DNA of 64,000 nucleotides from Dinoroseobacter sp. (GTDB lineage Bacteria > Pseudomonadota > Alphaproteobacteria > Rhodobacterales > Rhodobacteraceae). Within the stretch, counting starts at the first letter, position 1, and each line of letters begins with the position of its first letter. Where the stretch lies: assembly GCA_030066795.1 (NCBI GenBank), contig JASJAW010000014.1:34797-98796 (forward strand). The letters run 5' to 3'. The position numbers and the translations under genes are program-made. The notes under the pieces are model-generated. The model made no database searches, was not told where the DNA came from, and saw only the letters and a program-made list of their open reading frames with translations. Positions 1-8,801 of this stretch are shown here, one piece after another.

Positions 1-1646
1 TGATCTTTGAACCGGATCAGAGCTGGCACTTTGTAATGCGATATTTGCCCTTCGCAAAACGCGAGAATGCTATCAGCATCCGGTGTGGCACCCGGTTTCG
101 AGACAATCCACGCGCAGACAATCTCTCCAAAGGTGTGGTCCGGCACGCCGAAGACCTGGACCTGGCTGACCTCGGGGTGAGTATACAGGAACTCCTCGAT
201 CTCGCGCGGATAAATATTCTCTCCACCGCGGATTATCATATCTTTCAGACGCCCGGTGATCTTGCAAAAGCCCTCCGCATCCAAACGCGCCAGATCACCT
301 GTGTGCATCCAGCCCTCTGCATCAATGGCTTCTGCTGTCCGCTCGGGCTCGTCCCAATATCCCTGCATCACGGAGTAACCCCGCGTCCAGAGCTCTCCTT
401 GCTCGCCAACAGCGACGGGCTGGCCCTGTTCGTCCACGATCTTGACCTCGACATGAGGTTGGATGCGCCCCACTGACGTAACGCGCTTCTCCAACGGGTC
501 GTCGGTGGCAGACTGAAAAGAGACCGGGCTGGTTTCCGTCATGCCGTAGGCAATCGTAACCTCGGGCATGTGCAATTCTGACTGGACCCGGCGCATGATC
601 TCTATCGGAACCGGCGCTCCTGCCATGATACCTGTCCGCATTCCGGACAGATCGAAGTCATCGAAATCCTCGTGCTGGAGCATCGCGACAACCATGGTCG
701 GGACCGCATAAAGCGCCGTACACCCCTCGTCTTCGAGAGCAGCCAATGTCCCGCGCGCGTCGAATCCCTGTCCCGGGATGACCATCGTTGCCCCCTTGGT
801 CACGCAGCCAAGTGTGCCCATCACCATACCGAAACAATGATAGAATGGCACTGGAATACACAACCGATCCGCTTTGCTCAGGCGAATGGCGTCCGTCACA
901 AACTGTGCGTTGTTAACGATATTCCGATGCGTCAACGTTGCACCCTTCGGCCGACCGGTGGTTCCCGACGTGAACTGGATATTGATCGGGTCGTTGCGGT
1001 CCAGAGCCTGAGATATCTCATCCAAGCCCGCTTTTGGCACATCGCGGCCCCAATCGACGACGTCCGGAAAGGCAATACAACCCGGTGGGGGTGCATCGTC
1101 CGCGACGATAACGCACCTTAATTCTGGCAACTCGTCTGTCTGCAAATCACCCGGTTTGGCTTGTGCGAGTTCCGGAATGACCTGTTGGATCATGCCCAGA
1201 TAGTTGGAGCTTTTGAACACAGGCGCGAGAATGAGTGCTTTGCACCCGGTCTTTTTCAGCGCGTATTTCAGTTCATGCGTTCTGTAAGCCGGATTGAGAT
1301 TGACTAGGATGATCCCAAGCCGGGCGGTCGCAAACTGTGCCAGAAGCCATTCTGGCCGATTGGGGGCCCAGATCCCAAGCCGGTCGCCCTTTTCCAACCC
1401 AAGTCGCATGAGCCCGCCCGCCAAAGCGTCGATTTCGCGCGCAAACTCAGTATAGGTCCAATGAATTCCCGCTTCGATAAACACCGCAGCGGGTTGGTCC
1501 GGCTGCCGTCGGACAGTCTCATCAAGAAGCGCCGGGATGGTCAGTTCGGACAAGGCAGATTCGCGATCTCCAAACACATGACTTTTGTCACCGGCCGGTA
1601 CTTGAACCGTGTCGGCAACCTCAGTGAGCCTGGCCGTTTGGTTCAC
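1..1646 (-). CDS. AMP-binding acyl-CoA synthetase, 3' end cut by window edge
   Basis: Activates a carboxylic acid with ATP to an acyl-adenylate and transfers it to CoA; most likely a fatty-acyl or short/medium-chain acyl-CoA ligase. The reading frame stays open from a GTG at 1646 to the window edge (about 548 residues), so only the C-terminal end is missing. Signatures visible in order: P-loop TSGTTGRPKG, a YGMTET adenylate-binding motif, GWMHTGDLA, and the hinge region GRLKDMIIRGGENIYP. The GTG start is preceded by GGGAGG at a suitable distance. It is transcribed leftward and alone on this side of a 317-bp gap. The substrate cannot be read from sequence. Confidence 0.92.
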   Translation of the reverse strand, partial: MNQTARLTEVADTVQVPAGDKSHVFGDRESALSELTIPALLDETVRRQPDQPAAVFIEAGIHWTYTEFAREIDALAGGLMRLGLEKGDRLGIWAPNRPEWLLAQFATARLGIILVNLNPAYRTHELKYALKKTGCKALILAPVFKSSNYLGMIQQVIPELAQAKPGDLQTDELPELRCVIVADDAPPPGCIAFPDVVDWGRDVPKAGLDEISQALDRNDPINIQFTSGTTGRPKGATLTHRNIVNNAQFVTDAIRLSKADRLCIPVPFYHCFGMVMGTLGCVTKGATMVIPGQGFDARGTLAALEDEGCTALYAVPTMVVAMLQHEDFDDFDLSGMRTGIMAGAPVPIEIMRRVQSELHMPEVTIAYGMTETSPVSFQSATDDPLEKRVTSVGRIQPHVEVKIVDEQGQPVAVGEQGELWTRGYSVMQGYWDEPERTAEAIDAEGWMHTGDLARLDAEGFCKITGRLKDMIIRGGENIYPREIEEFLYTHPEVSQVQVFGVPDHTFGEIVCAWIVSKPGATPDADSILAFCEGQISHYKVPALIRFKD

Positions 1647-1963
1647 AGGATCCTCCCAGGATGGTCGATTTATGCGCCGCTTCCCGGCGTCTAGGTATGA
1701 TAGTCTCAAGCACTGTGGGTCTGAACACAGCGTCTACGACTAAAGTGGCATTCTGTAGGCTGCGAAGTCAACCAAGCTGTATATCAGGTACGCCTTTTAC
1801 ACAGTCAATCGAGACAGGTTCTGCCTCATAATTACGCATACGACCTCCCGATGATGGGTCCGGCCCACGTCGAAAAGCTGATTTGTCGCAAATCCTTAAC
1901 AAAACGTTGACGACTCATACCCCGCCTTGTGACTTAGGCACCGGGAGGCGAAAGGAGACTGAC
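1647..1963. other. Intergenic gap, no gene seen
   Basis: About 317 bp between the divergent acyl-CoA synthetase and the small HMA-like gene. I see no convincing reading frame, hairpin or operator. Promoters for both flanking genes presumably lie here. Confidence 0.5.
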
Positions 1964-2164
1964 ATGACGTCATTCGCCATTCCCGAAATGAGCTGCGGGC
2001 GCAGATCGCACGCAATCGAATCCGCCCTGTCAAAACTCGATCCGGATGCGACAATCGCCGCGGATGTGCCGAAGCGCCTCGTGCGCGTGGAAACCAAGGC
2101 CTCCGACGCGCTGGTATTAATGGTTTTGAATGACTTGGGCTTTGCCGCCAACGTTCACCGCTAG
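1964..2164 (+). CDS. Small HMA-like (heavy-metal-associated) protein with altered metal motif
   Basis: A 66-residue protein with the size and layout of a copper chaperone or HMA domain: a short beta strand, the loop MSCGRRS, a helix beginning HAIESALSKL, and a C-terminal strand and helix. The usual MxCxxC loop has Cys11 but Arg at the second cysteine position (residue 14), so two-cysteine copper binding is unlikely as written. The ATG at 1964 is preceded by AAAGGAG, which makes it better than the in-frame upstream start at 1883. Its stop overlaps the stop of the convergent dsbA-like gene by four bases. It sits beside thiol-redox genes often linked to copper tolerance. Family assignment is moderately secure; function is uncertain. 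Confidence 0.65.
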   Translation: MTSFAIPEMSCGRRSHAIESALSKLDPDATIAADVPKRLVRVETKASDALVLMVLNDLGFAANVHR

Positions 2165-2886
2165 CTGTCGCTGCGGGTGTCCTTTACAAGCTCCTCTAGC
2201 CGAGCTTGATCCACAAGACCCGGCAAGATCGTATCGCCAACAACAAAAGAAGGCGTTCCGGTGATTCCAAGCGACTCAGCGAGAGACAGCGAGGTCTCTA
2301 TATGTTCGGACACGGCATCTGACTCCATATCTGCGAGCAACTGGTCATAATTCAGACCGACTTCTTCCGCCACGCTTTGGATTGTGGCTTCAGTCACACG
2401 TCCTGATAAAGCCATCAGGCCCCAATGAAACTCCTCGTAAAGACCCTGTTCCCGCGCAGCCAAAGCGGCGCGTGCGGCATAAACGGAAGCATCGCCTAGG
2501 ATCGGAAACTCACGGAATACGATCCGCACATTGGCATCGGCCGCCACGAGGCCTTCGATAACCGGCTTGGCGCGGCGGCAATAGGGGCAGTTATAGTCAA
2601 AAAACTCTATGACGGTGACATCGCCGTCCGGATTGCCCAGAACGGGCGCATTCTCATCCTGCTCAAGTAAAGCACGCTGCGTTTCGAGGGTTTCCGCGGC
2701 GGTGGCAGCCTGAGCCTCGGCTTCGCGTTCGCGCAAGATGGCAACCGCGTCCATGACGATTTGCGGATTTTCAAGAATTGCTTCCAGCGCCAATTCTTTA
2801 ATGCGCTCGTCAGTCAACTCCTGCGACAGCGCCGGGCCGGATATCGCGGCAACAACAAGCGCTGACAGAGCGAGACGTTTCAACAT
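2161..2886 (-). CDS. DsbA-family thiol:disulfide oxidoreductase (periplasmic)
   Basis: A 241-residue exported thioredoxin-fold protein that would introduce or exchange disulfides in periplasmic proteins. It has an N-terminal signal peptide ending near ALSQ (residues 1-21), an Ala/Glu-rich helical segment at about 25-75, then the thioredoxin fold with active site C100-P-Y-C103 and the cis-proline loop TGTPSF. This long N-terminal helical arm before the catalytic domain is common in alphaproteobacterial DsbA-family proteins described as ScsC/DsbG-like. Neighbours are an HMA-like protein, an L,D-transpeptidase, a second DsbA-like protein and an ScsB-type reductase, so a role in copper or redox stress is plausible but inferred. 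Confidence 0.9.
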   Translation of the reverse strand: MLKRLALSALVVAAISGPALSQELTDERIKELALEAILENPQIVMDAVAILREREAEAQAATAAETLETQRALLEQDENAPVLGNPDGDVTVIEFFDYNCPYCRRAKPVIEGLVAADANVRIVFREFPILGDASVYAARAALAAREQGLYEEFHWGLMALSGRVTEATIQSVAEEVGLNYDQLLADMESDAVSEHIETSLSLAESLGITGTPSFVVGDTILPGLVDQARLEELVKDTRSDS

Positions 2887-3119
2887 GTCATTTTCCTTAC
2901 ATGGGATGCGCCGAAATCGGACGCGCTGCGCATAACCTTGGCCGAAGTCTCTCGGACGGTCAAAGCCCCCCGGACCGTAGGAGTGACTTCGCCGCAGCCA
3001 CTAACGCGGATGTGAAGGAAAAAAGCAACTCCGGCCATGATAAGACCATGTTTTGGTGGCACGCTCAGTGCTACTAGATCGACCTTGTGTTAGTCAGCCG
3101 TTGTTGCTTGGAGATGAAA

Positions 3120-3674
3120 ATGATTTCGAAAAGAGCCTTTCTAGCCTTGGGTGCTGCAGCAGTTGCGACCCCAAAAGGTCTTCTCGCGCAGCGTGCATTC
3201 CAACTCGACCCGCGATTTGAGCCGCAGGTGGTTCCGCTGCGGTACCCCTTCAAAGCGGGTCAGATCATTGTCCTGCCGCAAGCGCATTACCTCTATCTCG
3301 TGATGCCCGGCAACCAGGCGATGCGCTATGGCGTAGGTGTTGGCAAAGCCGGTCTCGAGTTCAAGGGCAATGCAATCATCCAGCGGAAAGCTGTCTGGCC
3401 TGACTGGCGACCGACCGATGAGATGATCAAACGCGAGCCGCACAAGTATGAGAAATACGCAAATGGTGTTCCCGGCGGGCCGGGCAATCCCTTGGGCGCA
3501 CGCGCTTTGTATCTATACCAGAACGGAATAGACACGTATTTTCGTATCCACGGCACGACCGAGCCATGGTCGATCGGACGTTCGGCTTCGAACGGGTGTA
3601 TCCGCATGATCGATGAACATGTGATCGACCTCTACGAGCGTGTTCCACGCGGCACACTTGTAACCGTACTCTGA
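3120..3674 (+). CDS. L,D-transpeptidase (YkuD domain), exported
   Basis: A 184-residue periplasmic cell-wall enzyme of the YkuD family, expected to form 3-3 peptidoglycan cross-links or attach proteins to peptidoglycan. The N-terminus has KR followed by a hydrophobic Ala-rich stretch and an AQR cleavage region, that is, a signal peptide. The catalytic signature is present near the C-terminus: IHGT followed about 13 residues later by SNGCIRM, giving the His and the nucleophilic Cys. I chose the ATG at 3120 because GGAG lies six bases upstream; ATG at 3114 and the upstream in-frame start at 3087 are less well placed. It is transcribed alone, between two thiol oxidoreductases. Confidence 0.92.
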   Translation: MISKRAFLALGAAAVATPKGLLAQRAFQLDPRFEPQVVPLRYPFKAGQIIVLPQAHYLYLVMPGNQAMRYGVGVGKAGLEFKGNAIIQRKAVWPDWRPTDEMIKREPHKYEKYANGVPGGPGNPLGARALYLYQNGIDTYFRIHGTTEPWSIGRSASNGCIRMIDEHVIDLYERVPRGTLVTVL

Positions 3675-3761
3675 CCCGGAGCAATCCTGCACAGCTCAAG
3701 ACCGTTTTGAAGATGGCAGTCCATCTTGGACGCCGAGCCGTCCGTGTAACTGACTTTTTGC

Positions 3762-4469
3762 GTGATCTGTGTTGTGGACGGAGGTGGTCTTCCCGAGCCT
3801 CGTACGCTTTTCTGCTCCAGGATACCGCCGCGTTGTCGCGTCGGGCAGCATGAGCGGGGGGCTAAACGATCCTTTGTTTGGGTTCGAGGTGCCATCGGTC
3901 AATACAATGTCAGGCACTCCCCCAACATCCAGCTGAAGCGATCTCCGCAGCGCACGCTATGCCCGCAACCAGACGAACGCGTGCAGATCGCGGTTTTCAC
4001 CGACTTCAACTGCCTCTACTGCCGTTTCCTCGACCGGAAGCTCTCTGGTTTGCCAGAAAAACGCCCGGATGACGCAACTTTGAAGGCGCACCACTTGCCT
4101 TTGCTGGGCGAAACGAGCCTATGGGCCGCACGCGGAGCGCTCGCAGCGAGACAACAATACGCGTATATTGCCTTTCACAAGCGCTTGATGAGCGCAGCTT
4201 TTGCAATCGATCCAGACTATCTTGCGATTGTTGCCAGACAATTGGGACTGGATGAGGAAAAACTGATGCGGGATGCCTTCGGGCCAATAGCAGAGCGCGA
4301 AATCGCGAAATCGCCCGCGTCTGCGGCGCAACTGGCTGTTAATGGCACGCCAGGACTTCTGGTCGGGCGCACCCTGGCATGCGGCTACGTATCCGACGGA
4401 GAGCTCGACCAACTGATCCGGATCAAGGCTGAAGAAACATCCTCTCTGCCCTGTGGTGTCTTTTCATGA
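3762..4469 (+). CDS. DsbA/ScsC-like thioredoxin-fold protein with doubtful N-terminus
   Basis: The part from about residue 75 on is clearly a DsbA-fold domain: FTDFNCLYCRF with active site CLYC, a helical insertion resembling the neighbouring DsbA protein, and the cis-proline loop NGTPGLLVG. The first 70 residues do not look like a signal peptide and contain several Cys and Arg residues. The only upstream start in frame is a GTG at 3762 without a good ribosome site. The next in-frame GTG is just before the domain. The gene may have lost its true 5' end, or a sequencing or biological frameshift may hide it. Its stop overlaps the scsB-like start by four bases (ATGA), so the two are translationally coupled and probably work together. 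Confidence 0.65.
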   Translation: MICVVDGGGLPEPRTLFCSRIPPRCRVGQHERGAKRSFVWVRGAIGQYNVRHSPNIQLKRSPQRTLCPQPDERVQIAVFTDFNCLYCRFLDRKLSGLPEKRPDDATLKAHHLPLLGETSLWAARGALAARQQYAYIAFHKRLMSAAFAIDPDYLAIVARQLGLDEEKLMRDAFGPIAEREIAKSPASAAQLAVNGTPGLLVGRTLACGYVSDGELDQLIRIKAEETSSLPCGVFS

Positions 4470-6574
4470 GGCACCTGATCGCCCTTCTGACCTTTTTCCT
4501 AAGCTTTACGGTCGGCTCCGCTGCCCTTGCGGCCTCATCAGATGCCCATAATGGGCCGACGACCACTATGCGGTTGATCACCGCCGAGAACGGAATCGCA
4601 CCGAACACGCGGTACGTCTCAGCCGGTCTGCACATTGAACTCGAAGAAGGATGGAAGGCCTACTGGCGATCACCCGGTGAGGTCGGCCTGCCACCTGAGA
4701 TCGACTGGACTGGCTCGGAGAACCTCGAGAACGTCGAGATGCTCTGGCCCGCGCCGACAAGGTTCCGCGCCTTCGGGATCGAAAACTTCGGCTACGAGAA
4801 AGAGGTCACGATCCCGCTCAAGATCACATTGAGCAATCCCGATGCGCCGCTCGATCTGAACGCGAGCGTCTTCTTGTTGGTCTGCGAGGACATCTGCATC
4901 CCGGAAGAAGCGGAATTGTCGCTCTCGTTGCCCTTAGGGTCAGGTATCGATAGCGAGAGCGCATCGCTGATCGCAGATGCCGCCGCGCGTGTACCGGGCA
5001 GCATCGACCAGTCTGACATCACCCTGACCAATGTGGCGTTTGACGCGGCTGGAACCAGCCTCGTGGTCGAAGCGCAGAACCCCGCAGGATGGATTTCACC
5101 CGACGTGTTTCCTGAACTGGGCGAAGGTGTTGCCTTCGGCGCGCCCGACATTCGGCTAGGCGATGGGAACCGCCTGGTCTGGGCCAGTCTGCCTATCTTG
5201 TCTGACCCTGTAACAGAACCTGAGATACAGGCTGAGACACTGCGTCTGACACTCACAGATGGTACGCTTGCCGTCGATGCCCCGACGCCCGATCTGTCCG
5301 ACGCGCAGACGCGTCCGCCCTTCTCGCTGACCACCGCGAACGCCGGTATGGTTGAACTGCTGTCGATCGCGCTGATCGCAATCATAGGCGGGCTAATCCT
5401 CAATATTATGCCCTGCGTGCTGCCAGTTCTGTCGATCAAGCTGGCCTCTGCGATCAAGGCGGTGGACCAATCCCCAGCCCGCGTGCGGGGGGGCTTTCTG
5501 ATGTCAGCGTTTGGAGTTTTGGCCTTCATGTGGGTACTGGCCGCCGGCACGCTGGCTGCCCGTGGCATGGGCATGACCATCGGTTGGGGGCTTCAGTTTC
5601 AGAATCCGCTGTTCCTCGCGTTCCTGCTGGCGATCATCACGATCTTCGCCGCAAACATGCTTGGGCTTTTCGAGATCAATCTGCCCTCAGGCTTGATGAC
5701 GCGGCTTTCGGGGGCCAGCAGCGGTGGCGGCTATGGCGGTGACTTTGCGACAGGGGCTTTCGCGGCGATTCTTGCAACACCTTGCTCTGCGCCTTTCTTG
5801 GGTACCGCGATTGCCTTTGCCATGGCGGGTCGACCCATCGATATCGTCGTGATCTTCACTGCTTTAGGCATCGGGTTGGCACTGCCGTACCTGCTAGTGG
5901 CCGCTAAGCCGGGCCTTGTTCGCATGCTGCCGAAACCCGGCGGCTGGATGAATGGGCTCAAAGTGGTTCTGGGCGCGCTTCTGGCACTGACGGCAGGCTG
6001 GCTCTTCTTCGTCATGTGGGGTGTGGCGGGCCCGCGCGCCACGCTTCTGGTCGCGACGTCTTTGGCAGCGCTAATCTGGCTTCTCTCCCCTCTCGGGAAG
6101 TCGCTTGGCAGCGCCCGGTCTGGGACCGCCATCGCGGCGGCATTGGCAGCTCTGATCCTGCCTGCGCTGGTCAAACCCGACCAAATGTCTCCGACGGAAG
6201 TGGCTGAGACATCATGGGCGGTCTTTGACCGCGGACAGATCGCCCGTTTGGTTTCCCAAGGCGACGTAGTGTTCGTGGACGTGACCGCAGATTGGTGCCT
6301 GACCTGCAAAGCGAACAAGGCGCTCGTTCTGGACCGTGATCCGGTCGCGAGCGCGCTGACGCAGCAAGGCGTCATTCCGATGCGCGCCGATTGGACCCGT
6401 CCGAACGACCAGATCGCGACATTCCTGCAGGATTTCGGTCGATTTGGCATTCCGTTCAATGTTGTTTACGGGCCGAGCGCGCCTGAGGGCGTTCCGCTGC
6501 CTGAACTGCTAAGTTCCGATGTCGTTCTGGAGGCGCTTGCCGAAGCCGGTGCGCCGAGGCTTGCCAGCCGCTAG
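4466..6574 (+). CDS. ScsB/DsbD-type transmembrane thiol:disulfide reductase
   Basis: A 702-residue inner-membrane protein that carries electrons from cytoplasmic thioredoxin to periplasmic thiol proteins. Order of parts: signal peptide (1-22), an immunoglobulin-like N-terminal domain with a Cys pair in CEDIC (C140, C144), a DsbD-type membrane core with the two redox cysteines in IMPC (C317) and TPCSAP (C440), and a C-terminal thioredoxin-like domain with WCLTC (C611, C614). The large N-terminal domain and CEDIC motif fit the ScsB branch linked to copper tolerance rather than classical DsbD. It begins inside the stop of the preceding DsbA-like gene, which is its likely partner. It ends four bases from the convergent ccmI gene. 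Confidence 0.9.
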   Translation: MRHLIALLTFFLSFTVGSAALAASSDAHNGPTTTMRLITAENGIAPNTRYVSAGLHIELEEGWKAYWRSPGEVGLPPEIDWTGSENLENVEMLWPAPTRFRAFGIENFGYEKEVTIPLKITLSNPDAPLDLNASVFLLVCEDICIPEEAELSLSLPLGSGIDSESASLIADAAARVPGSIDQSDITLTNVAFDAAGTSLVVEAQNPAGWISPDVFPELGEGVAFGAPDIRLGDGNRLVWASLPILSDPVTEPEIQAETLRLTLTDGTLAVDAPTPDLSDAQTRPPFSLTTANAGMVELLSIALIAIIGGLILNIMPCVLPVLSIKLASAIKAVDQSPARVRGGFLMSAFGVLAFMWVLAAGTLAARGMGMTIGWGLQFQNPLFLAFLLAIITIFAANMLGLFEINLPSGLMTRLSGASSGGGYGGDFATGAFAAILATPCSAPFLGTAIAFAMAGRPIDIVVIFTALGIGLALPYLLVAAKPGLVRMLPKPGGWMNGLKVVLGALLALTAGWLFFVMWGVAGPRATLLVATSLAALIWLLSPLGKSLGSARSGTAIAAALAALILPALVKPDQMSPTEVAETSWAVFDRGQIARLVSQGDVVFVDVTADWCLTCKANKALVLDRDPVASALTQQGVIPMRADWTRPNDQIATFLQDFGRFGIPFNVVYGPSAPEGVPLPELLSSDVVLEALAEAGAPRLASR

Positions 6575-6577
6575 ACC

Positions 6578-7753
6578 TTACAGACCTAATGCATTTAAAG
6601 CTGCAGAAGTTGCCACCCGTCCGGGGTCGCCTTCCGGAAGCGCATCGGCGATTGCACGCGCATTCACAGCCGCTTCGGCAGCGCCCTCGGTATTGCCGAG
6701 CACCGAGTAAGCGCGGGCCAGCCGCAGCCAGCCCTCCAGATCGTCGGGGTCTTCTTTAAGTCGCGTAGCTAGCCGCTCGACCATCGACTCCACGAAAGCT
6801 GCGCGGTCCTCCTCCGACATCTCTTGCGCGGCTTCCATTTCTTCTGTGGTCGGGCCGGGGATTGCCATGGCGCCACCGCCCTGCGCCATCGGCGCAAAGT
6901 CTTCCAGACTAACGGCTTGACCGCCAAACTCTTCGGCAAGCTGGTTAGCCTGGCGGACAAAAATCTCCATCCAAGGCGCAAAACCCTGCGACGCCTGCAG
7001 CCGCTGAATTAGCATAGCATGCGCTTCGCGAATGCGACCCTCCTGGGCCATGAACTGCGCCTGATAGTAAGTCGCTGCTGGGTTTCGGGGATCAAGCTCC
7101 ATGGCCCGCTCAATGGCTTGCGCGGCACGCGGTGTTACAACACCATTTTCCCGCGCGATCAGCGCCTCGGCATATTGAGAGAGAACGACGGATGTCGCAT
7201 CCGAGCGGTCCGCTATCCGGGCAAAAGCTTCTGCCGCGTCCTCAACCCGGCCCATCCGCATATAAGTCTGCCCCAGCAGTAACCAGCCATCTGTCGGACC
7301 GCCTTCCGGGTCCTCCAAAAGCCGATTGCGCAATGTGGTCGCGAGATTGGCGATTTCCGACTCCCCTTGCCGCTCCGCCTCGCGCTCCGCAAATGGCAGG
7401 CTTGGCGTCTGCGGTTCACCCCGGATGGAATAGAGCCAGAACCCCATCATCGGGATCAGCACGGCAGAGGCTACGACGACCGCTATGCCGTTGTTATTGT
7501 CAGCCCCGGCTCCGACTTCCGACGACTTCGAAAGCGCGAGCATCCGCCGCTTGATCTCTGAGCGGGCTGCGGTCGCTTCCTCGCCTGAGATCAGACCACG
7601 CGCGGCGTCGCGGTCGACCTCGGCCAGTTGGTCCTTGAAAATCTCCAGCGCGCTTTCATTGCGACCGAGCATTTCCTTGCGGCGGCGGAAAACCGGCAAC
7701 AACACCGCCAGCGCGGTGAGCACTGCAAGACCGCCACCAATTGCCCAAATCAT
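6578..7753 (-). CDS. ccmI: Cytochrome c maturation protein CcmI (CycH)
   Basis: A 391-residue apocytochrome c chaperone for the heme ligation complex. Two N-terminal membrane helices (about residues 1-20 and 95-115) flank a cytoplasmic loop with the typical leucine-zipper-like ALEIFKDQLAEVDRD segment. The rest is periplasmic and made of TPR-like helix pairs. It overlaps the ccmH stop by four bases, so ccmFGHI read as one leftward operon. The order and domain layout match CcmI of Rhodobacterales. Confidence 0.93.
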   Translation of the reverse strand: MIWAIGGGLAVLTALAVLLPVFRRRKEMLGRNESALEIFKDQLAEVDRDAARGLISGEEATAARSEIKRRMLALSKSSEVGAGADNNNGIAVVVASAVLIPMMGFWLYSIRGEPQTPSLPFAEREAERQGESEIANLATTLRNRLLEDPEGGPTDGWLLLGQTYMRMGRVEDAAEAFARIADRSDATSVVLSQYAEALIARENGVVTPRAAQAIERAMELDPRNPAATYYQAQFMAQEGRIREAHAMLIQRLQASQGFAPWMEIFVRQANQLAEEFGGQAVSLEDFAPMAQGGGAMAIPGPTTEEMEAAQEMSEEDRAAFVESMVERLATRLKEDPDDLEGWLRLARAYSVLGNTEGAAEAAVNARAIADALPEGDPGRVATSAALNALGL

Positions 7754-8235
7754 CCTTGCCGTCCCTTGTCCTTATCCGCAAGCAACGCATCGAGAGCAGC
7801 CTCTTCCTCGGCACTCAGCGCCACGTCCTTGGCATCGATTCTTCTTGGACGACGTACAAGCATTACCGCAACGCCCAGAGCGCCAAGGCCCATAATGACA
7901 AAGGGCCCAATCCAAAGCGCATAGGTGGTTGGCTTGAAGGGTGGACGGAACAGAACGTAGTCTCCGTAACGGGCCACAACGAAGTCGACGACCTCTTCAT
8001 CGCTATCGCCCGCCACGAGCCGCTCGCGCACAAGAAGGCGTAAGTCACGCGCTACGCCGGCGTTGGAACTGTCAATCGGCTCATTCTGGCAAACGACACA
8101 GCGCAGTTCTTTCGAGATTTCCCGCGCACGGTCTTCCAGCACCGGATCATCAAGTATCTCATCCGGTTGCACGGCCCAAATTGGCACCGCAGATGCCACG
8201 GTAAGCGCAGCCGCAAGAATAACGCCCCTGAACAT
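7750..8235 (-). CDS. ccmH: Cytochrome c maturation protein CcmH (CcmL/CycL)
   Basis: A 161-residue membrane-anchored thiol-disulfide protein that reduces apocytochrome c heme-binding cysteines. It has a signal peptide, the family motif LRCVVCQN with a CxxC pair near residues 46-49, and one C-terminal membrane helix. The ATG at 8235 overlaps the ccmG stop (TGATG), which supports this start over the TTG three bases upstream. It lies between ccmG and ccmI in the same operon. Confidence 0.93.
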   Translation of the reverse strand: MFRGVILAAALTVASAVPIWAVQPDEILDDPVLEDRAREISKELRCVVCQNEPIDSSNAGVARDLRLLVRERLVAGDSDEEVVDFVVARYGDYVLFRPPFKPTTYALWIGPFVIMGLGALGVAVMLVRRPRRIDAKDVALSAEEEAALDALLADKDKGRQG

Positions 8236-8798
8236 CAAACGCCCCCTGCCGCCTGCGCGCGAGCCTGTTCCAACGCGGTCATAATCTCATCCACCGCGCC
8301 TGTATCCACAATCGGGCCAACATAGCGAAAAACGACCGTTCCATTGGTATCGATTACGAATGTCTCAGGAACACCAGACAGACCCCATTCAATGCCAACG
8401 CGTCCGCTATAGTCCGACCCGATCCGCTCATAGGGATTGCCCAGTTCGTCGAGCCAGTTGGACGCGTCCGTCGGTTTGTCCTTGTAATTGATCCCCATCA
8501 AGCGAATGCCGTCCTGCTCTACCAGCCGGGTGAGAACCACATGTTCCGCTCGGCACGGGACACACCACGAGGCAAAGACATTCACCAGAACCGGTTCGCC
8601 CGCGGCGCGAATATCGTCGACGGAGAGGCCTGGTGTCTCCGTGCCCTCCACCGGCGGCAGGTCAAATTCAGGCGCGGGTTGGGAGATCAAAACCGACGGA
8701 ATGGCGTTCGGGTCGCGATCCGGGTTCAGTCCCCAGAAAAAGAATCCGAACAGAACGCCTACTATGGCAACGGGTAGAAACAGGAGAAGTCGTTTCAT
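8235..8798 (-). CDS. ccmG: Thiol:disulfide interchange protein CcmG (DsbE)
   Basis: A 187-residue periplasmic thioredoxin-like reductase for cytochrome c maturation, anchored by an N-terminal membrane helix (residues 3-23). The active site is FASWCVPCRAEH (C79, C82), and a cis-proline follows in GVPETFVID. The conserved acidic GVxGxPETF region is typical of CcmG. It lies three bases after ccmF and overlaps ccmH. Confidence 0.94.
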   Translation of the reverse strand: MKRLLLFLPVAIVGVLFGFFFWGLNPDRDPNAIPSVLISQPAPEFDLPPVEGTETPGLSVDDIRAAGEPVLVNVFASWCVPCRAEHVVLTRLVEQDGIRLMGINYKDKPTDASNWLDELGNPYERIGSDYSGRVGIEWGLSGVPETFVIDTNGTVVFRYVGPIVDTGAVDEIMTALEQARAQAAGGV

Positions 8799-8801
8799 CG
8801 A

